Below are positions 34,574 to 46,780 of a DNA stretch of 64,000 nt, piece by piece; position 1 is the stretch's first letter; the number at the start of each line of letters is the position of its first letter. A program made the translations under genes and the position numbers. Below the pieces are notes generated by a model, which had not been told where the DNA came from, ran no database searches, and saw only the letters and a program-made list of their open reading frames with translations. The DNA comes from Rusavskia elegans. Lineage: Eukaryota > Ascomycota > Lecanoromycetes > Teloschistales > Teloschistaceae. The DNA lies in NCBI GenBank assembly GCA_011316305.1, contig SAUG01000161.1:40248-104247 (forward strand). Direction: 5' to 3'.

Positions 34574-35715
34574 ATGGCTCGCGACTGGGAGAGGGTCGGA
34601 GCAAGCATAGCGAACGCGCCTCGGCAACAAGTCACAATTCTGATAGTGGCTGCAATCGCCTTGTATGAATCTTCTTGATGCTCTCTCCCAGCACCCACTG
34701 ATCGCAGAACAGCTTCACGCTGATCAAGCTCCACAACTCTCTTCCCCCAATCACCCTCAACACAGTCCACAGTTCTCTTCCAGTCATCCCCCTTCCCTCG
34801 TTCACCGTAACGTATCCCACCAAGCCATTCAATGAGACCAAAGTCGCTTTCTTGGTCGAGAACAGACCTCTTCCAATGCTTGCGCCGCTCATTCTTCACT
34901 TCATGGGTGTCGTTCCCCCAGATTGGCGCTTCAGATTCATGGGATCACCGGCATCAGTGAAATCCGTCCAGAACTCCAAAGCTATACGACATCAGGTAGA
35001 GTCTGGGAAACTAGACTTGACATATATCCCACGGAACATGACAACGGGGGGTCAGGAACAGATCAGTACTTTCCTGACCAGCCTCTGGCTCTATGAGACA
35101 GTGCTGCAGCCTGCGGAATGGCTGCTGGTTTTTCAGACTGACAGTAAGTGTTGTCCAGCCCGCCTGAACGCGGGATCATGCAGTGATCTCTGACAATCAC
35201 AAAGGCATCCTCTGCGCCAACAGCGAGGACAACCTCGACGACTGGCTTGATTATGATTGGGTCGGCGCCCCCTGGTCCCCCTGGTCTCGCTACGGCGGCA
35301 ACGGCGGGCTCTCGCTCCGCCGCGTCTCATCCATCATCCAAGTGCTCCGCGAGCAAATTCGTCTTCCGAACAGCGACCCAGAAGACGTCTGGCTGACCAG
35401 TCGCTTGGGGCATCGACCTGGAGCAAAAGTAGCCAACGGAAGCGTGAGCCTCACTTTCTCTGGAGAAAACATCTACTACGAAACGCCGATGGGATATCAT
35501 ACTGGAGGGTCTGGTAGGAACTTAGGAGGTGGGATATGGGGGACGCCAGAACTGAGACAGCATGTCTATGATTATTGTGAGTCTTTCCTGGGAGAGGGAG
35601 CAAGTGGGTTCGTATGACTGATGGAATGACGTATCAAGCAGGTCCCGAAGTAAAGCTCACGCTGGAGATGGATGCCAAACAATATGTGCCGGGAGAATGC
35701 AACCAGAATTGGTGA
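34574..35715 (+). CDS. DUF5672 protein, short paralogue, type II membrane, four exons
   Basis: Exons 34574-34662, 34713-35143, 35205-35576 and 35642-35715 give 321 residues. All four phases agree (introns of 50, 61 and 65 bases). The ATG at 34574 gives a short cytosolic tail and one membrane span (QQVTILIVAAIAFF) formed across the first splice. The core matches the minus-strand neighbour block by block: VAFLVENRP, VVPPDWRFRFMGSP, PAEWLLVFQTD, ILCANSEDNLDDWL, DYDWVGAPW and GGLSLRRVSSIIQVL. The end, YCPEVKLTLEMD, matches YCPEIKMILDMK in the neighbour. It lacks the neighbour's coiled-coil extension. The intron positions differ between the two genes, so the duplication is not recent. It is probably a Golgi glycosyltransferase-like protein of unknown substrate. 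Confidence 0.85.
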
Positions 35716-36604
35716 TTTTGAATCTAGGTATATTCTCGGTACGGGTTCTCCTCTCGACGTCATATGTTGTACGTTTTGGAAGATGAGCAAGTTAACAATA
35801 TTTTCCCGTGGACTGATATCGGACGGTCCACTCCACTGTCATGTCCCTCCATTCTGTTTTGTACGATCAAAGCCATTGATTGGCCACGTGTTTCCCGATC
35901 GGGGTTTGATAGGAGGAAATTGGATCCCAAGAAGCTCACACAGCGGTAATCTCGTTCACTGGTGAGGTCTCCAATTTGGCCGGTGGTCAAGGAATCGGAA
36001 GCACCCCTTCAATCGAACGGGTCCATCCATCGACACAGTCCTGGCTATGGGCACCTTCTTCATGGCAACCAGCCTACACTGTCGATGGTTAACATATCAC
36101 AACATAGAACTTCCAATGTGAGACCAGCGGAAGTAATCTGACCTCAAGGTAGTATTTGACGAGTTGTTGTCCTCCAGTGGTCAGAGACTCCAATCACTCC
36201 GCACACAGAGTCTTTGATCCTTCTCTTTCTCAGTGCTGTCAACAAGTTTCCTACCTTGGTTTCCAAGTTGTGCACAACCATAGGTATATATGCCAAATCA
36301 TGCCGAAATCCATTGGCACGAACATTCTCAGACGTTGCGAGTCCCAAGGTATACAGCTATTAGCTTCACTTATCTTGCTCAAGACCTCATCTCTAAACAC
36401 CACTCCGCACAGGATGCTAAAAATATTGGGCCTGCTACGAGCATGTGTATTTGCAGTCTCCTCCTTTGACCATTCGACATCCCTCTTATACAATCTCAAC
36501 TGTTTACTCTTCTTCATCTCTGCCTTCAAGCTTCTCTACAACAGTCTTTTCCTCTCTCTTCTCCTGATGTTCTGCCCTTCTCAATAAAATCTCCGGTTTC
36601 AACC
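35716..36604. other. Intergenic, no gene seen
   Basis: About 890 bases. The last 140 bases before ATG 36605 are CT-rich (CTTCTTCATCTCTGCC), typical of a fungal leader. No other feature was recognised. Confidence 0.45.
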
Positions 36605-37465
36605 ATGCTCACAAAGTTCTCCGTGCTCGGGGCTCTCGCCTCCATCACCAGCCTTGTCTCCTTCGTCCTCGCCAGCCCCCTTTCCGGAGGCGAGGCTGCC
36701 ATCCCTGCTGCCCTCCACTCCGGTGCCAAGGACCAGAGCACCTCCCACTCCCCTGCCCACTCGACCCTCAAACCCCGCTACGACTACGAACCCGGCGATG
36801 AACTCAAACGAACAATGTGTTTCTGCACCTCGGACCCCAGCCTCGAACAACTCGACAACGACCCCTACACCTTCAAAAACGTGTCCGCGGACCACCAAAT
36901 CGGAACGGTTTACCAGTTTGAATATTATAATCACCGGTATATCCTCCCTGCTTCTTTCTCCCCCCTCTCCCCCGTCCCCCTTTTTCTCCAATCATTCCCA
37001 CCCCAACCTCCCCCCCTCCCCTGGCCCCCAACCCTTTAAAAAAAACCTAACCAACACCCCAGCCTAAAAAACTGGTTCACAATCACCACCCACAAAACCT
37101 GCCGCACCGAATCTGGCCGCCGAAAAGACTACTACTGGCACAACAGCTGCCTCCACTGGAACACGCAACACCAAGACTACTGTTCGCACTTCTCCGTAAC
37201 CTCCCCACCGGCCGGCATCTCCGCATCCCAAGACTGGGAATTCTGCTACAAGTTTCGGGGCGATAGTCTTGACGCCGATGAAGATACAAAGGATGAGTTT
37301 ACGTTTGCTACGGATTCGAGGGTCTTGCCTAGGACGCGGGATTCGATTGGGGGGGAGGCGGAGGTGGAGGCGAAGTGTACGGAGTGGTGTCGGGGGACGG
37401 TGGGGATGGATTTGTTTCGGAGTAAGAGGGGGGGTGGTTTAATCGGGAGGATTCTTTTCATGTGA
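36605..37465 (+). CDS. Cysteine-rich secreted protein, two exons
   Basis: Exons 36605-36936 and 37063-37465 join in phase 2 across a 126-base intron (GTATAT...CCCCAG), giving 244 residues. A signal peptide of about 23 residues (hydrophobic to VLASPLSG) starts the protein. A Ser/His/Ala spacer and a Lys-Pro-Arg-Tyr stretch follow. The mature part has at least eight Cys (CFC, TC, SC, YC, FC, C..WC), and aromatic, charged spacing. I recognise no family. The stop overlaps a perfect donor (AT|GTGAGT at 37,462), so a further exon is possible; I found no convincing acceptor downstream. It is the last intact gene before the repeat block. Secretion, Cys content and location fit a candidate effector, but this is inference. 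Confidence 0.68.
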
Positions 37466-38484
37466 GTTTCTCTTTTTGCTTTTTCTAATACCCTAATTTT
37501 CTCGGCTTTTGGGATTTCCCTGTCTTCCTTTTCCTGGTCGTCATCTTTTTTCATGGCTCCTTCGAGTCCGTCTTCTCTGGTCTTTTGGCGAAAGGATAGG
37601 TCTCGTTTGCTGATCTGGAATAGCATTTCGAGGACATCTGCGGCGACCATATGGATTGTGGACACGGGCCTGGTCATGTTGATCCCCACCATCTGCCGCC
37701 ACCCGGTAGTAACAGTGATGAAGGTGAGCCACAGTAGGTAGTCAGCCGTCTGCAGGAGCGCCGAATTCCCTTACCCAAAAGAGCAGGGGGGGGGAGAAAG
37801 AAAAGGGGTGAAACCGAAAAGGGGGGAGGTAAACATAGAAAAGGAGGTCAACAAAATTTTAAGATTTTTCTTGGCGAATAACTTGGTTCAATATGGGGTA
37901 ATTGTCCATCCATCCGGGAAGAATATCACTGCCAGCTTTCCAATCCTTACCCTTTACAGAAATTGTACTTGCAGCTTACCCCTGAGTCAAATGCTCTTAA
38001 AGCGAATATATATATGTCTTTGAAAGGGAACCTCATGACCAAACTTAATCACATATAACCACATAGCGTAAAGAAACCTTCCGATATTACTTGCATCGGA
38101 AGACAATGGCAGTCTGCTCATCGCCGATGATGGATGACTTTAAAGAAGCCATACGAACGCATTCTTCACAGTCAGACCAGCCCTTCTCGGACGAGAGATC
38201 ATCTTTCAATTATACTGAATCCAACATCCCCGTCCTCTCAATCACATGTCCTTCAAACCCCTCTCCCCTGTCCACCAACCCCCCAATCCTCATCACCTTC
38301 TTCCCCATCCCCTCCAGCTCATCCCCCTGATCAACAACAAGAGCAACAAAATCAACAACAACCATCCCAATCGCCAGATAGAATACTCCAGCCATCCCCC
38401 CTTGATGTCCTCACCATCAAGCAAGCTATTTCGTCGTCATCATTGGGCATTCAAAGTAGGACCCCCCCCCCCGGGGGAGTAACT
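37466..38484. other. Intergenic, transition towards the repeat block
   Basis: About 1 kb. G-runs at about 37,786 and 37,823, a Pro/Ser-type C-rich stretch at 38,230-38,400, and a run of 12 C followed by 5 G at 38,462-38,478 stand out. No gene is supportable; the open frames here are C-rich artefacts. Confidence 0.5.
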
Positions 38485-38660
38485 TGTTGGAAGTACGTGT
38501 TACGCACAACAGCTGTGCCAAGGCGCCAAGGGCGCTAGTATCGATCAGGCCTAGTGGCTCTCGGCGCCAAGGCCCTGCCACCTCCTTCTTGTATACTTAG
38601 CTCAGGCGAAAGCCCACCTTAGTAAATCAAGCTTGATGTTCCACACACATGAAGATTATC
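38485..38660 (+). repeat. Possible LTR fragment at the edge of the repeat block
   Basis: Starts TGTTGGAAGTACGTGTTACG and contains two GGCGCCAAGG(G/C) motifs. This looks like the left end of a fungal copia-type LTR. It is not RIP-mutated, unlike everything to its right. No second copy is seen in the window, so the call is tentative. It might belong to remnant E. Confidence 0.3.
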
Positions 38661-39304
38661 AGGAACCGGGAACTCCGCACCATTTGATTAAGCCAAACCA
38701 CCTATATCGAACAAATTCTAAAGGATTATAGCTTCGCTACCTGCAAGAATAATATTTCTATCTCTATAAATTTCGGCCTTTATTTAGAAACCGTTCCCGC
38801 TAATTAGAATTATCTTCTGCCGATAAAACGTAAATATTAGAGCGCTGTCGGCTCTTTAATATACGCTATATTTAGAACCTGCCCCGATATCGTTTTTACT
38901 ATTTCCGTCGTTAGCCGATACTCGTCTAACTCTATAAGCTATTACTAGAACGCCGTTATTAGGATCTTTAAATATCTATATAGAACGGTTTACTTTATTT
39001 TATCTATAGAAGCGACCTATAAAAGATTCGGAGATATATTAACGCCGATTAAATAGATAACCGTAAAACCCGACGTTTTATTTCTAAATATATTTTCGAT
39101 ATTAGATCCGGCGCTATCAGCTAATTATCTAAATAGCAAGCTACTATAGTAATATTAACTACCGATACAAAATTAGATAGAAAGACTAAAACTATTAAAG
39201 AGACTATTTAGTTAAATTATATTTTAAATTAGTTATTAATCGATAAATAGAATCTAAATACTATTCTAGATACGGTAATCTTCTATAGCGATAATCAAAA
39301 CGCT
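38661..39304 (+). pseudogene. Ty1/copia remnant E, left part (RNase H region)
   Basis: Increasingly A+T-rich sequence in the plus orientation. Close to the right edge one frame reads KLDRKTKTIKETI-stop-LNYIL and then SDNQNA at the border. This is the copia RNase H pattern in which a Trp codon became TAG. The frame is cut after the Ala codon by element B and continues at 59,955. It is broken by several stops. The upstream part is not identified. Confidence 0.6.
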
Positions 39305-39776
39305 TGTTATAAGCACGCGTAGCGTGACTTCGAGAACGTAGTAATACTTAGTACAGTATTGGAACTCTTTATTACGTCTAGATAGATAGAAAGGATTTGG
39401 TATTATTATTTTAGTTATTTTAGTAAATAAGGTATCTAAAAAAGGATATTTTAGTTATTTTAGTAAATAAAATATCTAAAGAAGGATATCTTAGTTATTT
39501 TAGTAAATAAAGTATCTAAAAAAAGATATCTTAGTTATTTTAGCGGGTAAGGTATCTAAAGAAAAAAGGATTTTATTATCTATATAAATCCTAAACTCGA
39601 TATTTTTATAGCTCGTATTTAATTTATTAGTTATCGTTATATACTGCTCTAGTAATTAGTCTAACTTATATTTATATTAATTTAAAATAATTATCCGTTA
39701 TACCTTCGTTTATAGATATATTAATAAGTCTAACTAACTTTTAGAAATACTAGGACCTCTAGGTAATCCTATAATA
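39305..39776 (+). repeat. LTR 1 (5' LTR of element B), 472 bases
   Basis: Begins TGTTATA and ends TATAATA (RIP form of TATAACA), the inverted LTR ends. It contains four 40-base tandem units from offset +104. Confidence 0.9.
39409..39568. repeat. Four 40-base tandem units within LTR 1
   Basis: Units start TTTTAGTTATTTTAG and are 40 bases each (39409, 39449, 39489, 39529). The same array is in LTRs 2 and 3 (40,168-40,327 and 46,408-46,567). Only two units remain in LTR 4 (59,662-59,741). Confidence 0.9.
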
Positions 39777-40063
39777 CTTTAAATACCTTTAGGATATCTA
39801 TCGCAGGTTAATATAATATCTTTACTTTAAGTAACTCCAGCTCTGTAATAAAGAAGTCCGAAATCTAAAAAAAGAAAATTTAAATAAAAGATAATAGTAA
39901 TAATAAAGAGGTTAGTATTCCTACTACTAACTACCGGTTATATAGTATTAAAGTTAATAAATCTAATAAATACTATAGAGATTATAATAAACTAGAAGAC
40001 TAGCTCGCGTAATTAGAAATATACTTCGTATTCTATCTAATACCCGAAGAAAAGAAAACCTTC

Positions 40064-40535
40064 TGTTATAAACACGCGCAGCGTAACTTCGGGAATATAG
40101 TAGTCTTGAATATAGTATCGGAATTCCTTATTACGCCTAGATAGATAGGAAGGACTTGGTATTATTATTTTAATTATTTTAGTAAATAAGGTACCTAAAG
40201 AAAGCTATTTTAATTATTTTAGTAAATAAAGTATCTAAAAAAAGCTATTTTAGTTATCTTAGTAAATAAAGTACCTAAGGAAAGATATCTTAGTTATTTT
40301 AATAAATAAGATACCTAAAAAAAGGAGGATTTTATTATTTATATAGATTTTAAACTCGACGCTTTTATAGTTTATATTTAATTTATTAGTTATCACTATA
40401 TACTATTCTAGTAATCGAACTGATTTATTTTTATATTAATTTAAAATAATTACCTATTATACCTCCGTTTATAGATATACTAATAAGTCTAATAAACTTT
40501 TAGAAATATTAGAACTTTTAGATAATTCTATAATA
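40064..40535 (+). repeat. LTR 2 (5' LTR of element A), 472 bases
   Basis: Starts TGTTATAAACACGCG and ends TATAATA. Has four 40-base units at offset +104 and the same length as LTR 1 and LTR 3. Confidence 0.9.
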
Positions 40536-40822
40536 TTTTAAATATCTTTAGAATATCTATTATAGATTAATATAATACCTTTACTTTAAATAACTCTAGC
40601 TCTATAGTAAAGAAGTCCGAAATTAAAGAAAAGGAAATCTAAATAAAAGACAATAGTAGTAATAAAGAAGTTAGTATTTCTACTACTAACTACCGGTTAT
40701 ATAATATTAAGATTAATAAACCTAATAAATACTATAGGGATTATAATAAATTAGAAGACTAATTCGCGTAATTAGAAATATATTTCGTATTCTATCTAAT
40801 ACCCGAAAAAAAGAAAATCCTT

Positions 40823-43800
40823 TTTACTATATCTTATTTTTAGAAACGAGTTTAGTACTAGATAAAACCTATTTTTCGCTAATATATAGATAATAACGAA
40901 GATAATAATAATATCTTTATAAAATTTATAAAATTTAAAAAAGTTATTTATAATATCTTTAGAATCTTAAACGAAATATTAACTATTAAATATTTTATTT
41001 AATATCTTTAGTAAAAGACTACTGTATTAGAGTACGCTATAAGATTCTAAAAATAGATATTACTAATAGAATAAAATAATAACGCTCTATATATAATATA
41101 CCAAAAAGGATTTAAAAAGTAAATAAAAGATAAACTAATATATAATAGTCGAATATACGAAACTTTAGATAATCTATTTAAAATATCTATCGACTTCGAT
41201 AATAAACTATATAAAAGAGATATAGAAAAACGCTATAATAATAGACCGCGAAGTAATACTAGATATTATATAGATAAACTATATAGAGGATAGCTACTAA
41301 ATAAAAGGACCGGAAATAGCTACTATAAACCTATACTAATAGAACTAAACTCGATTTAATAGCGATATAAAAAAAAAAACCCTAGAAATAATAAAAAAAA
41401 TAAAAATCCTAAAACGTACTATAATTATAATAAACTAGACTATTTTATAAAAAAGTATTAATTAAGTAAAATATAGTAACGACAGTTTAACGCTACGTTA
41501 AAGAAAGAATCTAAAAACTAGTAAAAAATAATTTTAAAAAACGAAAACCGAAGTTCTAAATCCTAGGAAACTAGTTCGGATAAAAAATTTATATTTATAA
41601 AAAATAATAAAGTACTATAAAAAGCTATAAATAATAACGCTTTATTATAAATATTAACTAAATCTAGCCTAGTATAAAAAAAATTCTTTAGAAATTTTAA
41701 AGAAAAATATACTTTTAAATAGGTATTTATTCTAGAAGAAATATAATTTACTATTATAAAAAAACTAAAAACTCTTTACTCTAGAATAATAAACGAGAAG
41801 GAGCTAGTAAAGGAAAGATTTAAAAAAATCTATAAAGAATTTAAAGCCGTTTATAAAATAAATATTAATAATAAATATCTATAGAATAACTAGTAGAATT
41901 AAGAAATAAATAATATTATTAATATATTAGAAAAAGAACTAGGAAATAATATCTCTAAAAATAAAATTATTTCTAAACCGATAATATAAAGAATAAATAT
42001 AATAATAGAAGATTAATATATACTATTTAGCTAGACTATATACTATAATAACGATTATATAACCTATAAATTAGAAAAATAAAAAGCCGGATAGTATCTA
42101 TTAAAACTATATTAATAAATTCCGGTAATATCTATTAAAATTAGAAGTTATAATATTTATAAGTATTTTATATATATTACGTATAATAGATATAAATACT
42201 AGAAGGAATAGTAAAAGAGAAAAAATAGAATCTTTAACTAGAATCTCTATAGATATATTTTATAAGTAAATTATAAAGATAAAAAATATAAAAATATTAA
42301 AAATAATTCGGGAAAAGATAGAATCTTATAATAATAAATATACTATAAACGTATAACTTTATAGTCCGGAAAAAATAACTAAATTTAGCTAGTTATATAT
42401 ATATACTCGAAATTAAATTAATTATTAATACCGATAATAGATTATAAAAGGTTAAAATATTTATTAATTTAGACGTAACCGGAAATTTTATATTAAAGAA
42501 TTTAGCTAAAAAGAAAGGATTCTTTTAAACTAAAAAAAAGGATCTATATAACTTAATAGTTATTAATAGAAATAAAATACTAGAAGGAAACAGGAAGGTT
42601 ATAAAAAAAACGATACTACTTAAAATAATAATTAACTAGTATTAAAAAGAACTTTAATTTAATATTATTTAGATAGCCAGCTATAATATCGTATTCGGAA
42701 TATTTTAATTAAAGAATTATAATCTAGTAGTCGACTAGAAAAAAAGAGTATTTAGTTTTAAATAATATTCCTATATAAAGAGTATCTAGCCTATACCGAA
42801 ATAGCGTTCTCGGATAAATAAAAAATAGAATACGAAGCGCGAACTCGTAATTTTAAAAAAGAATAACTAAAAACTATTTAGATCTAATTTATTAGATACT
42901 AGTAGAAGTTAGCTAGATTAATAAAATAGAGACGGAAAGAAAAATTATAAACCTTTTAAAAACTCTATATTATTTAATAAAAAGTTATAAAAGAACCTAT
43001 TAGGAAGAATTCTAGATAAATATAAAAACTAGATAAATTTATTTCGAAAAAAAATAACTACTAAAATACTATCTAAATATTAAATATAGGATTATAAAAT
43101 AAAATTTAAACTAGATAAATAATTTATATTTAGATCTATCTATTTATTATCTATAATAGAATTTAAAATATTCTATAATTATTTAGACAAGAATATAAAA
43201 AAGAGATTTATTAGGAAATTTTAATTACTAGTAGAATACCCGATTCTTTTTATATCTAAAAAAGATAGAATACTCCGTTTATATATCGATTACTAAAAGC
43301 TAAACGATATTATAATTAAAAACCGATATCTACTATTAAATATTAGCGAACTCTAAAATAGACTTTCTAGAATAAAATATTTTATTAAACTTAACCTTTA
43401 AGAAGTATATAATTTTATATAAATAAAAGCCGGAAAAGAATAGAAAATAGCTTTCCGAATATAATATAGTTATTATAAATATATAATAATACTATTCGGG
43501 TTTATAAATACTCCGGTAATATATTAGGATATAATTAATAATATATTTAGAAAATATCTAGATATATTTATTATTACCTACTTTAATAATATTTTAGTTT
43601 TTTTTAAAATAATCGAAGAATATATATAATATATTAATAAAGTTCTTAAATATCTAAAGAAAAAAGATTTATATTTTAAATTAGAAAAATATAAATTCTA
43701 TAAAGAAGAAGTCGATTTTCTAAAATTTATTATAGGATAAAACGGATTACGTATCGACTCTAATAAACTAAAAGCTATTATAGAATAAAAGACTCTAATA

Positions 43801-45830
43801 AATATTAAAGAAGTTTAATACTTTTTCGGATTTATAAACTATAATCGAAAGTTTATAAAAAACTATTTTAAAAGAGCTTTTATTTTTATAACTTTAATAA
43901 AAGATACCGCCGAATAATAATAGAGAGAAAGAAAATAATAAACGTTTAAAGATCTTAAAAAGGAATATATAAGAGATCTAGTACTTAAAATATTCGATCT
44001 AACTAAACTATTATAAATAGAAACGGATTTATTAGATCTAGCTATAGATATATACCTTCTATAACTATATAATAGTAGGTAGTACCCGGTAGTATATATA
44101 TCTAGAAAATTATCGCTAGCGGAATAGAATTATAATATTTATAAAAAGGAACTACTAGCTATAGTAGTAATACTAGAATAATAGAGAGTATACGCCGAAG
44201 GATTACTAGAATTAATAATCTTTATAGACTATAAAAATCTTCTATATTTTATAATAATAAAATAATTTAATAGAAGATAAATACGATAGTCTAAACTTTT
44301 CGGTTAATATAAATTTAAGATATACTATATTCTAGATAAAGAAAATAGAAAAGTAGATATTTTAAATCGAAAAAGTAATTATATAAAAATAAAAAAAGTT
44401 TTTAGTAATAGTATTTTTAAAATTAATAAAGATAGATTATTATTAGTAAACTAGTATAAACTTAGTACGACGCTGTATATATTTAGAAACGATTAGGAAT
44501 AGTTTCCTATTAAAAAGAAAAACTATAAATATTAAATATTAAATCGATAAATATATTAAAAAATACTATAATAGAATATTATAAAAATATCTAGGCGTAA
44601 TAAAAATAATATAACTTTTATAATAATATTACCAGTTTCCTAATATAAAGTAATATATCGAGATATATATTAAAAGATATTTTAGTTATTAGTAAAATAA
44701 ATATAGTATATATACTCGTTATAGAAAGATTTAGTATTAGAATCTACCGGATTTACTATAGAAGGAAGTTATATTAGACTTTATTATTAAATTCCTAAAA
44801 TTAAAAGACCCGATAATAAATATAGAATACGATTCTATATTTAATATAGTAGATAGACTTATAAAATATATCTATATAATTCTAGTTAGAAAAGATTTTA
44901 TAGTAAAATAACTTGGATTTATTATTCTAGATCGATTATTTTAATACTACGGATTACTAGAAGTACTTATAAATAATAGAAATAAGCTCTTTACTTCGAA
45001 CTATTAGAAAACCTTTATCTCTCTATTTAGTATTAAACTAAAAATATTAATAGCTTTTTATCTAATAATAGATAGATAGATAGAATATACTAACTAAATA
45101 TTCGAATAGTACCTAAAGTATTATATTAATAATACCTAAAATAATTAGATTTCGCTTTTATTAATAGTATAACTAGTATTTAATATAAGAGAATTAAATA
45201 TAATAAAAAAAATACCGTTCTACGCCGATAATAGAAGAAATCCGAATTTATTTAGACGACCGCTACTTTATAAGTTAACGGAATTAGTAATTTAAAGAGT
45301 TAATATTTAGAAAAAAATCTATAGAAATATCCTAAAAATATAAAAATAATCGGGTAACTACTAAAATAAGAAATAAAAAATAGTACTTTAGTTAAAAAAG
45401 GGGGATAAGGTATACCTTTTTACGAAAAATCTAAAAATAAAGACTCTAAATAAAAAACTTAACTATATTAAAGTCGGACTATTTTTAATTAAATAGGATA
45501 AAAAATTTTAGAATTTTAAATTTAATCTATTTAAAGATATTAAAGTATATCCGGTATTTTATATATTTTTTTTAAAACTAGCCGATTCCGGAACGCTATT
45601 ATAATAGATATTTAATTTCGAAATATAAAAGAAAGATACCTTTATAGTCGAAAAGATTTTATAATAGAAAGGTTAGAACTATCTAATTAAATAGAAAGGT
45701 TACTCTATTTTAGAAAATATTTAGAAATCTAAAAAATACTTAGTAAACTACTAGAAGGCTCTATAATAGTTCTACTAAAAGAAGCTAAAAAAGTTATCGA
45801 CTAGCTAGAATCGCTAGGAAGTACGATCTA
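40823..45830 (+). pseudogene. Element A gag-pol remnant (chromovirus)
   Basis: Recognisable in order: Gag with a CCHC zinc knuckle near 41,416-41,460 in which the metal ligands now read Tyr. RT lies near 43,230-43,760 with the catalytic YFDD block read as YFNN (codons at 43,579-43,590). Integrase follows, and a chromodomain near 45,650-45,760 with YLIK-stop-KGYSILEN. Stops, mostly TAG and TAA where Trp or Gln are expected, occur throughout, so no protein can be made. ATG codons are almost absent. Confidence 0.85.
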
Positions 45831-46303
45831 CTCGGAAGCTACGTCGATAAAAAAATTAAAATCTATAGAAAAGAATAAATCTATAGTATTTTTATATTCT
45901 AATATCTTAAAATTTTATAGTTTACTGTTAACTATAATACGCTACTCCTCTTTAATATAATCTAATTAATAAAGTAAACGCTATTATTTCGTATATACTT
46001 TATATAACTCTTTTTTTAGTTTTTTACGTTTATTTTCTAAACGACGCTAGCGTATTATATCTAACGGAATAAGGTTATAAGAATAGATTTATATAATATA
46101 TTTAATATATTTTTTAGAACTATTACTAACGCGATATAGTTTTTCTAACTAGAAATAATTCCGATAAAAACGTATAGCTAATATACTAATATCTAACGAT
46201 ATAATTTTATTATAACGCTCTTTAGTTAATAGTTTCTTTTATTTACTTATAAGAGGAAGGAACGAGGGATTTTTAAGATAAAAATTCTAAAAAGGGGACC
46301 TAG

Positions 46304-46775
46304 TATTATAAATACGCGTAGCGTAACTTCGGGAATATAGTAGTACTTAATATAATACTAGAACTCCTTATTACGCCTAGATAGATAAAAAGAACTTAGT
46401 ATTATTATTTTAGTTATTTTAGTAAATAAAGTATTTAAGGAAAGCTATTTTAGTTATTTTAGTAAATAAAATACCTAAAGAAAGCTATCTTAGTTATTTT
46501 AGTAAATAAAATATTTAAAAAAAGATATTTTAGTTATTTTAGCGAGTAAAATATTTAAAGAAAAATGGATTTTATTATTTATATAGATTCCGAACTCGAC
46601 GCCCTTATAGCTTGTATTTAATTTATTAGTTATTACTATATACTGCTCTAGTAATCGAACTAACTTGTTTTTATATTAATTTAAAGTAATTACCCGTTAT
46701 ATCTCCGTTTACAGATATACTAATAAGTCCAACCAACCTTTGAAGATACTAGGACCTCCAGATAGCTCTATAACA
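46304..46775 (+). repeat. LTR 3 (3' LTR of element A), 472 bases
   Basis: Starts TATTATAAATACGCG (TG changed to TA) and ends TATAACA. Four 40-base units at 46,408-46,567. The last 130 bases are less mutated than the rest. Confidence 0.9.
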
Positions 46776-46780
46776 TCCTT

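Larger units (their letters stand above)
40064..46775 (+). mobile_element. Element A, full-length Ty3/gypsy chromovirus copy inside B
   Basis: Length 6,712 bases: LTR 2 (40064-40535), a 287-base leader nearly identical in layout to that of B, gag-pol, then LTR 3 (46304-46775). It interrupts B between the leader and gag. The 5-base flanks are CCTTC (40059-40063) and TCCTT (46776-46780), which differ only by C/T transitions and fit a RIP-altered target duplication. It is in the same orientation as B. Confidence 0.87.

Noticed and set aside
39305..40822. Simple tandem duplication of LTR plus leader
   Set aside because: The 759-base unit is repeated, but the second copy is the start of a complete element A inserted exactly at the end of the leader of B, as shown by B resuming after LTR 3.
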